Part shown: positions 13,465-21,936 of the stretch, piece after piece
Layout of the letters: each line of letters starts with the position of its first letter
How positions within the stretch are numbered: position 1 is the stretch's first letter
Assembly: GCA_965208975.1 (NCBI GenBank)
Contig: CBDBQH010000003.1
Coordinates: 682,001-746,000 of the forward strand
Reading direction: 5' to 3'
Length of the DNA stretch: 64,000 nucleotides
DNA from: G963663315 sp965208975
GTDB taxonomy: Bacteria > Pseudomonadota > Gammaproteobacteria > Arenicellales > Poriferihabitantaceae
Translations under genes and position numbers: made by a program
Notes under the pieces: model-generated
The model's input: the letters and a program-made list of their open reading frames with translations, nothing else
What the model was told of the DNA's origin: nothing
Databases searched by the model: none

Positions 13465-14762
13465 ATACAGTGATCCGCAACGGTCATCTGGTTGACCCGG
13501 CCAACGGTGTCAACGCCAGAGCAGACCTGTATATCCACGACGGCAGGGTGGCGAGAATAGACGCACCGCCGCAAGTCCCGAATAGACGATCTGCCAAAGC
13601 GCCCGGTTTCGATCATGAAATAGATGCGACCGGGCACTATATTTTTCCGGGGCTGGTGGACCTGTGCGCGCGATTGCGGGAACCGGGGGAAGAACACAAG
13701 GCCACCATCAAAACCGAAGCCCGCGCTGCCGTGAGCGCCGGGATTACCCGCATGGTGTCTCCGCCGGATACCTTCCCGATCATTGACACTCCGGCCATGG
13801 CGCACATGATTCAGGATCGGGCGGATGACGCGGGATTCGCGGTCGTTCATCCGTTAGGAGCGCTTACGGTCGGCCTTGAGGGCGAGCAACTGACCGATAT
13901 GGCGATGCTGATGGATGCCGGCTGTGTCGGCGTGAGCAACGCGCTGCAAAGTGTCGAAAACACATTGTTGATGCGCCGGGCCATGCAGTACGCCTCGACT
14001 TACGACATCCCGGTTTTCATCAACCCGCAGGATTCCTGGTTACAGGGCAACGGCGTAGTCCACGAAGGTGAAATCAGCACCCGTCTGGGGTTGCCAGCCA
14101 TCCCGGAAGCGGCGGAGACGGTCGGTGTGGCACGGGATATAGCCCTGATTGAGACCAGTGGAGCGCGCGCCCACTTCAACCTGCTGTCATGCGGACGGTC
14201 GGTCAGCATGATTGCCGAAGCGCAGAATCGGGAATTGCCGGTGACCGCTTCGGTCTCCATTCATCACCTGTTGTGCTCAGAAAATGACATCGGCGCTTTC
14301 AATACCCAATATAAGGTTATGCCGCCCTTTCGCACCGAAAAAGACAGACAGGAATTGATCCGGGGAGTCAATGAAGGTTGCATTCGGGCAATCTGCTCGG
14401 ATCACCAGCCGCATGACATTGACGCCAAACGGGTGCCCTTCAGCGAAGCGGCGGCAGGAATCGCCGGCATTGAAACCCTGTTGCCACTGACCATCCACCT
14501 GGTCAACAATCATCAACTGTCGATGGAGACCGCAATCGCGGCGGTCACCTCGAATCCGGCCACGATCATCGGCCTGGACGCAGGACATCTCGCCGTCGGC
14601 GCCCAGGCTGACCTGTGTCTGTTCGACCCTGCCCGCTCCTGGGTCTTTGATGGGGATACCATGCAAAGCAACGGCCGCAACTCGCCTTTCCTCGATACAC
14701 AACTGCAAGGCAAGGTAGTCAGGACCCTGATTCAGGGGCGCACGGTTTATAGCGAGGATTAA
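13461..14762 (+). CDS. pyrX: Dihydroorotase-like subunit, probably catalytically inactive (PyrX/PyrC')
   Basis: The 433-residue protein has the amidohydrolase fold of class I dihydroorotases (AAVSAGITRMVSPPD, FNLLSCGRSV, ICSDHQPHDIDAK, GIAGIETLLPL). Active enzymes carry D-x-H-x-H-x-R in the metal-binding loop. Here the same place reads DLCARLREPG, with Cys69 and Arg71 replacing both zinc histidines. That matches the pseudo-dihydroorotase of Pseudomonas, which has no activity but is needed to assemble aspartate carbamoyltransferase. The 4-nt overlap with pyrB supports this partner role. A separate active pyrC should exist elsewhere in the genome. Confidence 0.88.
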   Translation: MNTVIRNGHLVDPANGVNARADLYIHDGRVARIDAPPQVPNRRSAKAPGFDHEIDATGHYIFPGLVDLCARLREPGEEHKATIKTEARAAVSAGITRMVSPPDTFPIIDTPAMAHMIQDRADDAGFAVVHPLGALTVGLEGEQLTDMAMLMDAGCVGVSNALQSVENTLLMRRAMQYASTYDIPVFINPQDSWLQGNGVVHEGEISTRLGLPAIPEAAETVGVARDIALIETSGARAHFNLLSCGRSVSMIAEAQNRELPVTASVSIHHLLCSENDIGAFNTQYKVMPPFRTEKDRQELIRGVNEGCIRAICSDHQPHDIDAKRVPFSEAAAGIAGIETLLPLTIHLVNNHQLSMETAIAAVTSNPATIIGLDAGHLAVGAQADLCLFDPARSWVFDGDTMQSNGRNSPFLDTQLQGKVVRTLIQGRTVYSED

Positions 14763-14766
14763 CTCA

Positions 14767-15039
14767 TCAACCGCTTGTGTCCGGTTTTCCACCCCCGTCA
14801 ACAAACGGACGTCCCCGCAAACCATCCAACAACCCGGATAAACGCCCGACCTCCTGGGCAATTTGGGTTATTTGCTGCCCTTGCTGCGCGATCTGTTGCC
14901 CTTGTTGCGCGATCTGCTGTGTCACCTGTTGCCGTAGCTCGCTAACCTCCCGGCTTTGCTGGTGGCTGGATACCAGTATCATCCCCGCCAACGCCACACC
15001 CACGCCAACAATCGTGTACGTATCTGTTGTAACCGTCAT
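14767..15039 (-). CDS. Small membrane-anchored coiled-coil protein with QQGQQI repeats
   Basis: A 90-residue protein of unknown function. An N-terminal hydrophobic segment (TIVGVGVALAGMILV) is followed by a Gln-rich coiled coil with QQIAQQG repeats, VGRLSGLLDGL and a disordered tail. I chose the ATG at 15039 because a GGGGGA ribosome site lies 5 nt upstream; the frame extends to 15144 without support. A clear paralogue is at 44363-44548 (VGLALAG, QQGQQITQIA, VGHLSGLLEGL), so this is a dispersed small-protein family. It converges on pyrX with only 4 nt between the stops. Confidence 0.65.
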   Translation of the reverse strand: MTVTTDTYTIVGVGVALAGMILVSSHQQSREVSELRQQVTQQIAQQGQQIAQQGQQITQIAQEVGRLSGLLDGLRGRPFVDGGGKPDTSG

Positions 15040-15124
15040 ACTGTTCCCCCGGTCAGCTGGACAGGAGGACATATTAGCATAAGCGGGGTAAAAACGATCA
15101 GAAAAAGATTTCTGTATTTTGGGG

Positions 15125-15643
15125 CTATTTACACGCTTTTGCATTAACCCGTAGGTACTCGTTGATAAATTGATCGGTTTTTTCAGCTACAATTTCCAGA
15201 ACATCCCCGCTATCACCGATTCCGAACCAATCCGTTTGCCATGTTGCGATATAAAATTGTTCAAGTCCGATTTTCGGCCTGTCTACGGGTAAAAAAAGCT
15301 GAATCTCTATGGAAAAAAACACAGAATCAGGGATTATCGAATCCCCGGAATACCCTGTGATACTGGCAGCCACACTCCCATGACTGCTATAGTCATCGGT
15401 ATATATCCGCGCGCGTCTCAATCGACTTTCAACAGTTGTTTGTATCCGTTCTCTTGCAAGGTCCTGCCGCTTTCGTCTTGTAGAACCGCTTCCTTCCAGA
15501 CCCTCAATATCAACCATCACATTCAAACTGACTGGCTGGCAATCATTCCATAAGAGGAATTTCTCGTATTCGTCTATCTCATCCGCCATCACTGGCCAAG
15601 CCACCAGCAACGACAGCAAAACCACCACTACCTTCAATTTCAC
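15125..15643 (-). CDS. Hypothetical exported protein
   Basis: I do not recognise this family. From the GTG at 15643, preceded by AAAGGA, the 172-residue product begins with a clear signal peptide (MKLKVVVVLLSLLVAW, cleavage after VMADE-type site). The mature part is soluble, with two cysteines (Cys near NDCQPVS and at the C-terminal KACK) that could form a disulphide, an Arg/Lys-rich helix and a beta-rich end. The frame is open to 15727. It lies downstream of the AlbA_2 gene on the same strand with a 41-nt gap and may be cotranscribed. Confidence 0.55.
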   Translation of the reverse strand: MKLKVVVVLLSLLVAWPVMADEIDEYEKFLLWNDCQPVSLNVMVDIEGLEGSGSTRRKRQDLARERIQTTVESRLRRARIYTDDYSSHGSVAASITGYSGDSIIPDSVFFSIEIQLFLPVDRPKIGLEQFYIATWQTDWFGIGDSGDVLEIVAEKTDQFINEYLRVNAKACK

Positions 15644-15684
15644 TTTATCCTTTTGAGCGGACAGGAAGTAAATCCGGGACATCC

Positions 15685-16893
15685 TCATATTTTCTGTAAT
15701 GATCCAGCGGCATAAATGGTCAGGCATAATTCTTCACTGTGCATTACATAAGACGGAGTTTTACCACTACAACGCTCACTTTCCCTCAGAATAATACCAA
15801 CCCCTTCGCCACGCCGTTCCAGGAAATATCGTCTGCCCGCCTCTTTACGAATGGTATTATTATCAATCTGCAATTCCGACAGGAGGCGGGCCAACAACTC
15901 ATTACGGGTAATCTGGTTATAAAGCAGCGTATCCACAGTCAAGGTATTCGCCAATGCTCCCGGAGAATACAACTCCAATCTGTCAGAAAACATGAACAGG
16001 CGTATTTTCGATCCATGCTTTGCATAATCCCTGTGCACCACCGCATTGACAAGAGCCTCGAAAACCACCTTCATACTATACTGCGCCTGCTCCCGTCGGC
16101 CGATATTCTTTCTCGCCGACACTGCGTTATACTTTTCAACGAACTTGCAGGCATCCAAGATTTGTTGGTCCAGTGGTCCCTTGAAATCCTTGGCATCCAA
16201 TTGATAATTAGCGTCCTTGTGTAACCCGGTATAACAAACAGCAGAAATGAAACTGTTATACAAATAGTCATCCGAGCGGTCGGTACACATGAGAAGAGCC
16301 GCCACGGATATGCGCCATATACCATTGTCATCAATCAATAATCGCCTTTTACGAAGCAGGTCAACAGTTTGTTCTTCTGTTTCTGTTTCCCCAATAAACC
16401 GCTCATACAAATCTTTTCGTAATATCGTCTTGTCAGTGTCCGGCACAAATTGCTCATCAAAACTGATAATGCGCGCCTGCGAACGACTTTGCATCAAGCG
16501 TCCAAGTTGATCAGGCGACATCTCCCGCTTACTGCTTCCCTGGCGAATAAAGTAACCGTTGGTTGCTTTATGTGTGTATAAACTGCGCGGTATGTCAACT
16601 TTCAAAATCGACCTGTCTTCCAGTCTCAATTTCTCCGTGAATATTTGTACTTCAGGTTCAATACTGTCGTTGCATATTTCAATTATTTTACGTTCGACTT
16701 CGACTATGTCATTCACTCCGATGATCTGCCCCGAATCGCTCACTCCCACCACCAGCGTTCCCCCGCGGCCATTGGCAAAAGCTGAAATTTCCGCCGCAAC
16801 ACTATCACGATTTGTGATTTGTTCCTTGAATTCGATGGTCGAATCTTCACCCAGAGCCAGTTTCTCCAACAACCATGTCACACCGCCGGTCAT
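15685..16893 (-). CDS. AlbA_2 (Schlafen-type) ATP-binding protein, second gene of the PHP-ATPase pair
   Basis: The 402-residue protein has an N-terminal AlbA_2/Schlafen-like domain (STIEFKEQ at 18-25, ISAFANGRGGTLVVGV at 36-51) of the kind that binds nucleic acid. Its C-terminal RecG-like/HATPase region has EALVNAVVHRDY at 279-290 and DRLELYSPGAL. The start ATG at 16893 overlaps the stop of the upstream PHP-ATPase as ATGA, so the two are translated together. AlbA_2 proteins are frequent in defence islands and are often called putative transcriptional regulators. A sensor, nucleic acid-binding effector or regulator of its partner are all possible. The function is inferred only. Confidence 0.8.
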   Translation of the reverse strand: MTGGVTWLLEKLALGEDSTIEFKEQITNRDSVAAEISAFANGRGGTLVVGVSDSGQIIGVNDIVEVERKIIEICNDSIEPEVQIFTEKLRLEDRSILKVDIPRSLYTHKATNGYFIRQGSSKREMSPDQLGRLMQSRSQARIISFDEQFVPDTDKTILRKDLYERFIGETETEEQTVDLLRKRRLLIDDNGIWRISVAALLMCTDRSDDYLYNSFISAVCYTGLHKDANYQLDAKDFKGPLDQQILDACKFVEKYNAVSARKNIGRREQAQYSMKVVFEALVNAVVHRDYAKHGSKIRLFMFSDRLELYSPGALANTLTVDTLLYNQITRNELLARLLSELQIDNNTIRKEAGRRYFLERRGEGVGIILRESERCSGKTPSYVMHSEELCLTIYAAGSLQKI

Positions 16894-19562
16894 TTCGACT
16901 CTTCCAGATGGATGCGCTTGTATCGCTGTTGGAACGCCTGTTCTCCACCTTCCAGGATGTCGCATATTTTCTGCCGGATGCTGTAATTCTGAATACTGGC
17001 AGCGCATTTGATAAAAGATTTTCCTCCGTGCACCGTCAACGGCAATACCATTTCCGCATCGCCATTGACGACAATATTGGCGTTATGGGTAACCACGATT
17101 ATCTGGCGCTTGCACTTGGTTTTGCGTAGCAGTTCAACAATCAAACTGTAAATCAGTTCATTGTCAAGGTCATCTTCGGGTTGGTCCAGAAGTAGCGGCT
17201 CAGTTCCATAGGACAGAATAAATGTGAGCAACGCTGCCGTTTTCTGGCCCGGCGACCCCTGTTGAATATTTTGGGCATTGTTCCCGAAAGTGATTTTCAA
17301 TCCATCCTCCGGGAACCAACACTCGATGTCACTGAAAGATTCCCACGGCAAATTCTTCAGATGTTTGGCAAACCGCTGATCCTGTGCACTTTCTTTACCG
17401 ATACGAATTTTGATTAAAGATTGCTTGATCTCCTCGACAGCGGTGATTTTATCCACTCCGTTTTGATATTGACTCTTCAATAATTGAATATCCTTATCGA
17501 AGCGCTCCTCGCATTGCAGAAACTGTCGGATGCTGTTTTCAACATCTTCCCAAGCCTGCCCGAACGGTTTTATCTCAATCACCACCGATTGGTTGTCTCG
17601 CAATACTGATTCCAGGAATGATTTTCTTTTTTCAGTCAATGTTATCCTGTTTTTTTGCAACTCCTTCAATACATCCAACCTGTCCTGCCTTAACTTTTCG
17701 ACTTGTTCGACATATTCGTCTATCTGATCAAGTTCCTTTGTATATTGTGCCTGTTGTTGCAATAACAGGGGATATTTTTCAGGGTCTATACCTTGTTGTT
17801 CCAGTCGAGTGCGTAATTGCCCGTATTTTTGTATATCGACTTTCAGACTTTGCATCCATTCCGCCTGTTTGCTTTCCCGCTCCCATTTATCAATTACACC
17901 CTGCGCACGGTCACCCAGAAGCGCCAAGCCTTCACGGATATCCTTCCACTGATTATCAGCCCTGATAATTGCGTCCAGAATATCCCTGTGGACATCGAAA
18001 ACCTGTTCATCAAATTGTCCGGGGGCTGTATCTTCATGCGTTTCACGAATCCTTGAGACCATATAGCGCCAATCCTCTTCCAATCCTCTTATGATTGTCA
18101 TTTGCCGCTGACGTTGACGATAATTTTGCAGTTCCTCTTTATGTCTTGATTTCTCTATCTGCTCAATCTGCCGGGAAACATCATTCAGCATGCCAATCAG
18201 CCTGTCTTTTCTCTCTACCTTTCCTTGGATTTCCCTGATTTTTTGTACAATTCGTTTGTACTTGTTCACCAGTACATTTTCTTCGGTTTCAAAACGCTCA
18301 TACTCAACAGACGGGGCTTGGTCAATAATATCGAGCAAGGCATCCGGCTGTTGCGCCAGATCATAAATCTGCTTTTGACTATAGATGTAAACCGGGAACA
18401 GTGATTTGATTTCACCTTCCGTTGCTTGCCACCCACTCTCTGACTCTATTTCTAACGAAGGCACATCGGCTCTCATCGACCAGCGAAGCCGATAGCGTGT
18501 ATCGCCCTTACGGTAAATCAGCGCCAGTTTGCTTTCTTCCGTCAACAAGCCATCTTCTTCGGCATGAAAATATTTTTGACTTTCTGTGCGAAGGCTCTCG
18601 GGTATCTCTTGTTTGCGTCTCAACACAAGACGCATAAATTCCAGCAAAGTTGATTTCCCGCTACCCCGACCTCCGATAATGGTGTTAAGAAAGGGGCTGA
18701 AGACGTGATGTGAAGGTTCCGAACGGCCGATGTATTTCGCCCCCTCAATACAAATTTTTTCAATCATCCTATCGGAGTGGCGATTGGGGTCAGCCTGCAT
18801 ATCGCGATCGGTCGAAGTACTGCCATCCAGCAAGGCCAGTTTCAGTCCTTCGATGGAAGGGCTGTCCATTTTCACCCAGGTAAACCTGCCAAAATTACCG
18901 AAACGGAAATTATGAACATCAGAGCCACATATTTCCGTCCAGTTCAACTTCTTGTCCCGGTAAAGCTGCGGCTTCAGAAACCCTTCATCACGCAGTTCCA
19001 TGGCATAAAGGTTGGGATTGTCCAGAGCCTGCTCCAGAGTAGCGCCGGCCAACTTCAATAGCCCTTTATCTTGATCTGCGTGAGCTGGAATCGCAATCCC
19101 ACCGCGTTCATGCACTATATTGACCACTTCAGATAATGCTTTTTCGGTGACATCGTTACTCGCTCCTTTATCCCCCCTATAACCGACAGCGCCAAGCAAT
19201 GAATCAATATCAGCTCTGGTTTTCTCTTGATCGAAAATCGCCAGAAGATGTACGCCGCCATGTACTGAAATTTCAACTCCAGGGAATAACCACAACGGCC
19301 GAAACCATTCCGGCTGGCCATCTCCACCTGTCGATAGCGCCTGCAAGGAAGTTTTTAATTTATCAATCCATACCCCTCCGTTATGGTCGGTGACGGCTAC
19401 GCAATCTATTTCCTCCTCCATGAATTTGCGTAACCAGAATTCGGGGGTTACCTTCTTTTTCTCTCCTTCGGAACAGCCTTTCATAAAATCATCCGAAGCC
19501 GGAGTATGCGTATGGCAATCAAACTTCCACCATCTGGCGCCCGGATAGTCCCATTGATTCAT
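16890..19562 (-). CDS. PHP phosphoesterase fused to an SMC-like ATPase (TrlF-like)
   Basis: An 890-residue protein. Residues 1-260 are a PHP metal-dependent phosphoesterase with a full ligand set: H17 and H19 (DCHTHTP), D59/H60 (VTDHN), E97 (GVEIS), H161 (PAHAD), D215 and H217 (GSDVH). Then comes an ABC/SMC-type ATPase: Walker A GGRGSGKST at 297-305, a long coiled coil (about 430-720), signature QQGSPGQKTAALL near 765, Walker B LLLDQPEDDLD at 790 and H-loop VTHNAN. The layout recalls Rad50/RecN-like defence ATPases that carry a fused nuclease. NCBI uses the name TrlF for similar proteins. It is coupled to the AlbA_2 gene by a 4-nt overlap. An anti-phage role is inference. Confidence 0.85.
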   Translation of the reverse strand: MNQWDYPGARWWKFDCHTHTPASDDFMKGCSEGEKKKVTPEFWLRKFMEEEIDCVAVTDHNGGVWIDKLKTSLQALSTGGDGQPEWFRPLWLFPGVEISVHGGVHLLAIFDQEKTRADIDSLLGAVGYRGDKGASNDVTEKALSEVVNIVHERGGIAIPAHADQDKGLLKLAGATLEQALDNPNLYAMELRDEGFLKPQLYRDKKLNWTEICGSDVHNFRFGNFGRFTWVKMDSPSIEGLKLALLDGSTSTDRDMQADPNRHSDRMIEKICIEGAKYIGRSEPSHHVFSPFLNTIIGGRGSGKSTLLEFMRLVLRRKQEIPESLRTESQKYFHAEEDGLLTEESKLALIYRKGDTRYRLRWSMRADVPSLEIESESGWQATEGEIKSLFPVYIYSQKQIYDLAQQPDALLDIIDQAPSVEYERFETEENVLVNKYKRIVQKIREIQGKVERKDRLIGMLNDVSRQIEQIEKSRHKEELQNYRQRQRQMTIIRGLEEDWRYMVSRIRETHEDTAPGQFDEQVFDVHRDILDAIIRADNQWKDIREGLALLGDRAQGVIDKWERESKQAEWMQSLKVDIQKYGQLRTRLEQQGIDPEKYPLLLQQQAQYTKELDQIDEYVEQVEKLRQDRLDVLKELQKNRITLTEKRKSFLESVLRDNQSVVIEIKPFGQAWEDVENSIRQFLQCEERFDKDIQLLKSQYQNGVDKITAVEEIKQSLIKIRIGKESAQDQRFAKHLKNLPWESFSDIECWFPEDGLKITFGNNAQNIQQGSPGQKTAALLTFILSYGTEPLLLDQPEDDLDNELIYSLIVELLRKTKCKRQIIVVTHNANIVVNGDAEMVLPLTVHGGKSFIKCAASIQNYSIRQKICDILEGGEQAFQQRYKRIHLEESK

Positions 19563-19632
19563 ACCCCCACCTCCACAACTGTCGATATATCATAGCCAAT
19601 ACCCACAACTTTCATCGCCTGCCACCCGACTA

Positions 19633-19660
19633 ACATCGACATCGACATCGGCATCGACAC
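19633..19660. repeat. Short hexanucleotide repeat ACATCG
   Basis: Four ACATCG-type units in tandem (the last GCATCG) lie in the 250-bp gap between the divergent PHP-ATPase and DegP-type genes. No function is visible; slippage is the simplest source. Confidence 0.5.
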
Positions 19661-19812
19661 CAGACAAGGGCACAAAACAGCAAGGATTTCGCGACAGTTC
19701 TGTTCATGACTCAAATTCTATCACCGATTTAATCCGCCATTCATCCTGTATTAAGCAATTTCCTGCTTTAATCATTCCATCCAACACTTGGCTACACTTG
19801 GGAAGTTTATCA

Positions 19813-21363
19813 ATGAGCAAAAAACATTCAGGCGCCGTATTCATGAAAAAAGACAGGGTTTCCCGCGTAACAACCATCGCAGTGGCTGCCCTGCTGATCG
19901 TAACGGCGGCTTTATCAGCGCCTGCAACTGCGAAAACAGAACCCGCCCATGCGGCGGCACAGTTATCCCGTATTGATGTCAACGATGGCTTCGCCGAACT
20001 GGTCAAGGCAGTGAAACCGGCAGTGGTCAACATTTCAGTAACCAGTTATGTCGATCGTTCCGGCTCCGGCAACCGGCGTTATCAGGGCCAGCCTCCGCAA
20101 CAACTGGAAGAGTTCTTCCGTCGCTTCTTCGGAGATTCGTTCAACTTCCCGCGTAACACGCCTGCACCTGATAACAACAATGACCAGAATCAATACCCCG
20201 AACGCCGGAGCGCCGCGGTTGGGTCCGGGTTCATTGTCGACGCGGACGGATTCGTGGTCACCAATTATCATGTCATCGAAGACGCCGATGAAATCGAAGT
20301 CGTGCTGGATGACGGCGCCCGTTTCCCGGCAACACTGAAAGGAACTGACGAAAAGACCGATCTGGCGCTGCTTCAAATCAGCGCCGACAGAAGCTTGCCC
20401 TGGCTCGAATTTGGAAATTCCAATAACGCTCAGGTGGGGGACTGGGTAATCGCCATTGGCAATCCATTCGGCCTGGGCGGCACTACGACCAGCGGCATTA
20501 TCTCCGCGCGCGGACGGGATTTACGTGCTGGACAACTGGTTGATTTTATTCAGATCGACGCATCGATCAACCGCGGTAATTCCGGCGGCCCACTGTTCAA
20601 TACCCAGGGACAGGTAATTGGCGTCAACAGCGTAATCTACTCACCGAATGGTGGCAATATCGGAATCGGGTTCGCGATTCCCTCCGCCGTAGCGAGCGAC
20701 GTGATCGCCCAACTGCAACAAACCGGCATTGTCGAGCGTGGCTACCTGGGTGTCCAGATCCAGAAATTGACCGCAGAGATTGCCGAAAGCCTCGGACTAC
20801 AGGATGAAAGCGGGGCGCTGGTAACCGAAGTCGTCAAGGACAGCCCGGCCTGGGAGGCAGGTATCGAATCGGGGGACGTAATTCTCGAATACGACGGCAA
20901 GAAAGTCACGACCATGCGGGACCTGCCGAAGCTGGTCGCCCGGAGCGCCCGCAACAAGGAAGTGAATATCGGACTGTGGCGAAACACCAGCAATCATTCG
21001 GTAACAGTCACAGTGGGAAGACTGGACACCGCGACCCTGGCCAGTACTCAGGAAGGTCATGCTGAAGACCGCCAGCTTGGATTGGGGCTGGCGGCGCTGG
21101 ATCAGGCTCATGTCGAGAAATACGGCCTTGAAGATGCGGATTCAGGAGTGGTCATCGTCGATGTTGACCCGCAAAGCCCGGCCGCGCAACGCGGGTTGCG
21201 CGAAGGCGATCTCATCAAACAGGTCGGCGCGCGGAAGGTCTCGAAACCGGACGATGTCCTCGAAGCGATCCGGCAATCGAAAGAACAGGAAAAGGAATCC
21301 ATATTGCTGCTTGTCCAGAAAGACAGTTATTCCCGTTTCGTGGTGGTCCCGCTCAAAGCCTGA
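19813..21363 (+). CDS. mucD: Do-like periplasmic serine protease with two PDZ domains (DegP/DegQ/MucD family)
   Basis: A periplasmic protease-chaperone that degrades misfolded envelope proteins. A signal peptide covers about residues 20-42. The trypsin-like domain carries the complete triad H153 (NYHVIED), D183 (EKTDLALL) and S257 (GNSGGPL). Two PDZ domains follow (about 300-390 and 415-510). A Q-linker-like region near 85-130 is rich in Gln and Asn. The ATG at 19813 has GGGAAG about 8 nt upstream; ATG 19843 is an alternative. No algU/mucAB genes lie nearby, so MucD versus DegQ is not decided. Confidence 0.9.
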   Translation: MSKKHSGAVFMKKDRVSRVTTIAVAALLIVTAALSAPATAKTEPAHAAAQLSRIDVNDGFAELVKAVKPAVVNISVTSYVDRSGSGNRRYQGQPPQQLEEFFRRFFGDSFNFPRNTPAPDNNNDQNQYPERRSAAVGSGFIVDADGFVVTNYHVIEDADEIEVVLDDGARFPATLKGTDEKTDLALLQISADRSLPWLEFGNSNNAQVGDWVIAIGNPFGLGGTTTSGIISARGRDLRAGQLVDFIQIDASINRGNSGGPLFNTQGQVIGVNSVIYSPNGGNIGIGFAIPSAVASDVIAQLQQTGIVERGYLGVQIQKLTAEIAESLGLQDESGALVTEVVKDSPAWEAGIESGDVILEYDGKKVTTMRDLPKLVARSARNKEVNIGLWRNTSNHSVTVTVGRLDTATLASTQEGHAEDRQLGLGLAALDQAHVEKYGLEDADSGVVIVDVDPQSPAAQRGLREGDLIKQVGARKVSKPDDVLEAIRQSKEQEKESILLLVQKDSYSRFVVVPLKA

Positions 21364-21435
21364 ACGAACAAGCGTTGTCCCTACGCTCGTGATTCCATAT
21401 TATAATAGCCGGATGTCTGTTATCAAACCCAACTG

Positions 21436-21912
21436 ATGGCGCCCCGGCTGTTCCTGGCGCTGGTGGCAGTGGTCGGCATCATGTGGTATCTGGCCTGGTA
21501 TCACCGTGCTGACCGCCAGCGACGCAATAAATCGCTCATCCGCATTGCGCTGTGGAGCGCGGCAATCCTGTTAGTGGGGCTGGCCATCACCAAGGGCAAT
21601 GTGCTGATGGCGATATTCGGCGCCGCCCTGCCGTGGATCAACCGGGTCATGATGGTCAAGAGGCTGTGGGATGGTTTTGGCCGGGGCAAAGTCGGCGGAA
21701 ATCATGCCCGCTCCCAGCCACCCCCATCCGTGTCGATGGATGTCGCGGAAGCGCTGGAGATACTGGGACTGGAAGCGGGAGCGACCGAGGAGGAAATTAT
21801 CGACGCCCACCGCCGGCTGATGCAAAAAATCCACCCCGACCGTGGCGGCTCGGACTATCTGGCCAGTCAGATCAATCTGGCAAAGGACACACTACTCCAG
21901 CAGTCTTCCTGA
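21436..21912 (+). CDS. Membrane-anchored J-domain protein
   Basis: The 158-residue protein has two N-terminal transmembrane segments (about 4-22 and 36-62), a Pro/Ser linker and a C-terminal J domain with the HPD triad (KIHPDRGGSDYLA). The J domain would stimulate the ATPase of DnaK on the cytoplasmic face. The small C-terminal J domain resembles the TIM14/DjlC type more than DnaJ. It sits 72 nt after the DegP-type protease with a TATAAT box at 21401-21406 between them, so it may have its own promoter. Role in envelope protein quality control is inferred. Confidence 0.8.
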   Translation: MAPRLFLALVAVVGIMWYLAWYHRADRQRRNKSLIRIALWSAAILLVGLAITKGNVLMAIFGAALPWINRVMMVKRLWDGFGRGKVGGNHARSQPPPSVSMDVAEALEILGLEAGATEEEIIDAHRRLMQKIHPDRGGSDYLASQINLAKDTLLQQSS

Positions 21913-21936
21913 AAAGCCGATGTTCTGAAAAAGCCG

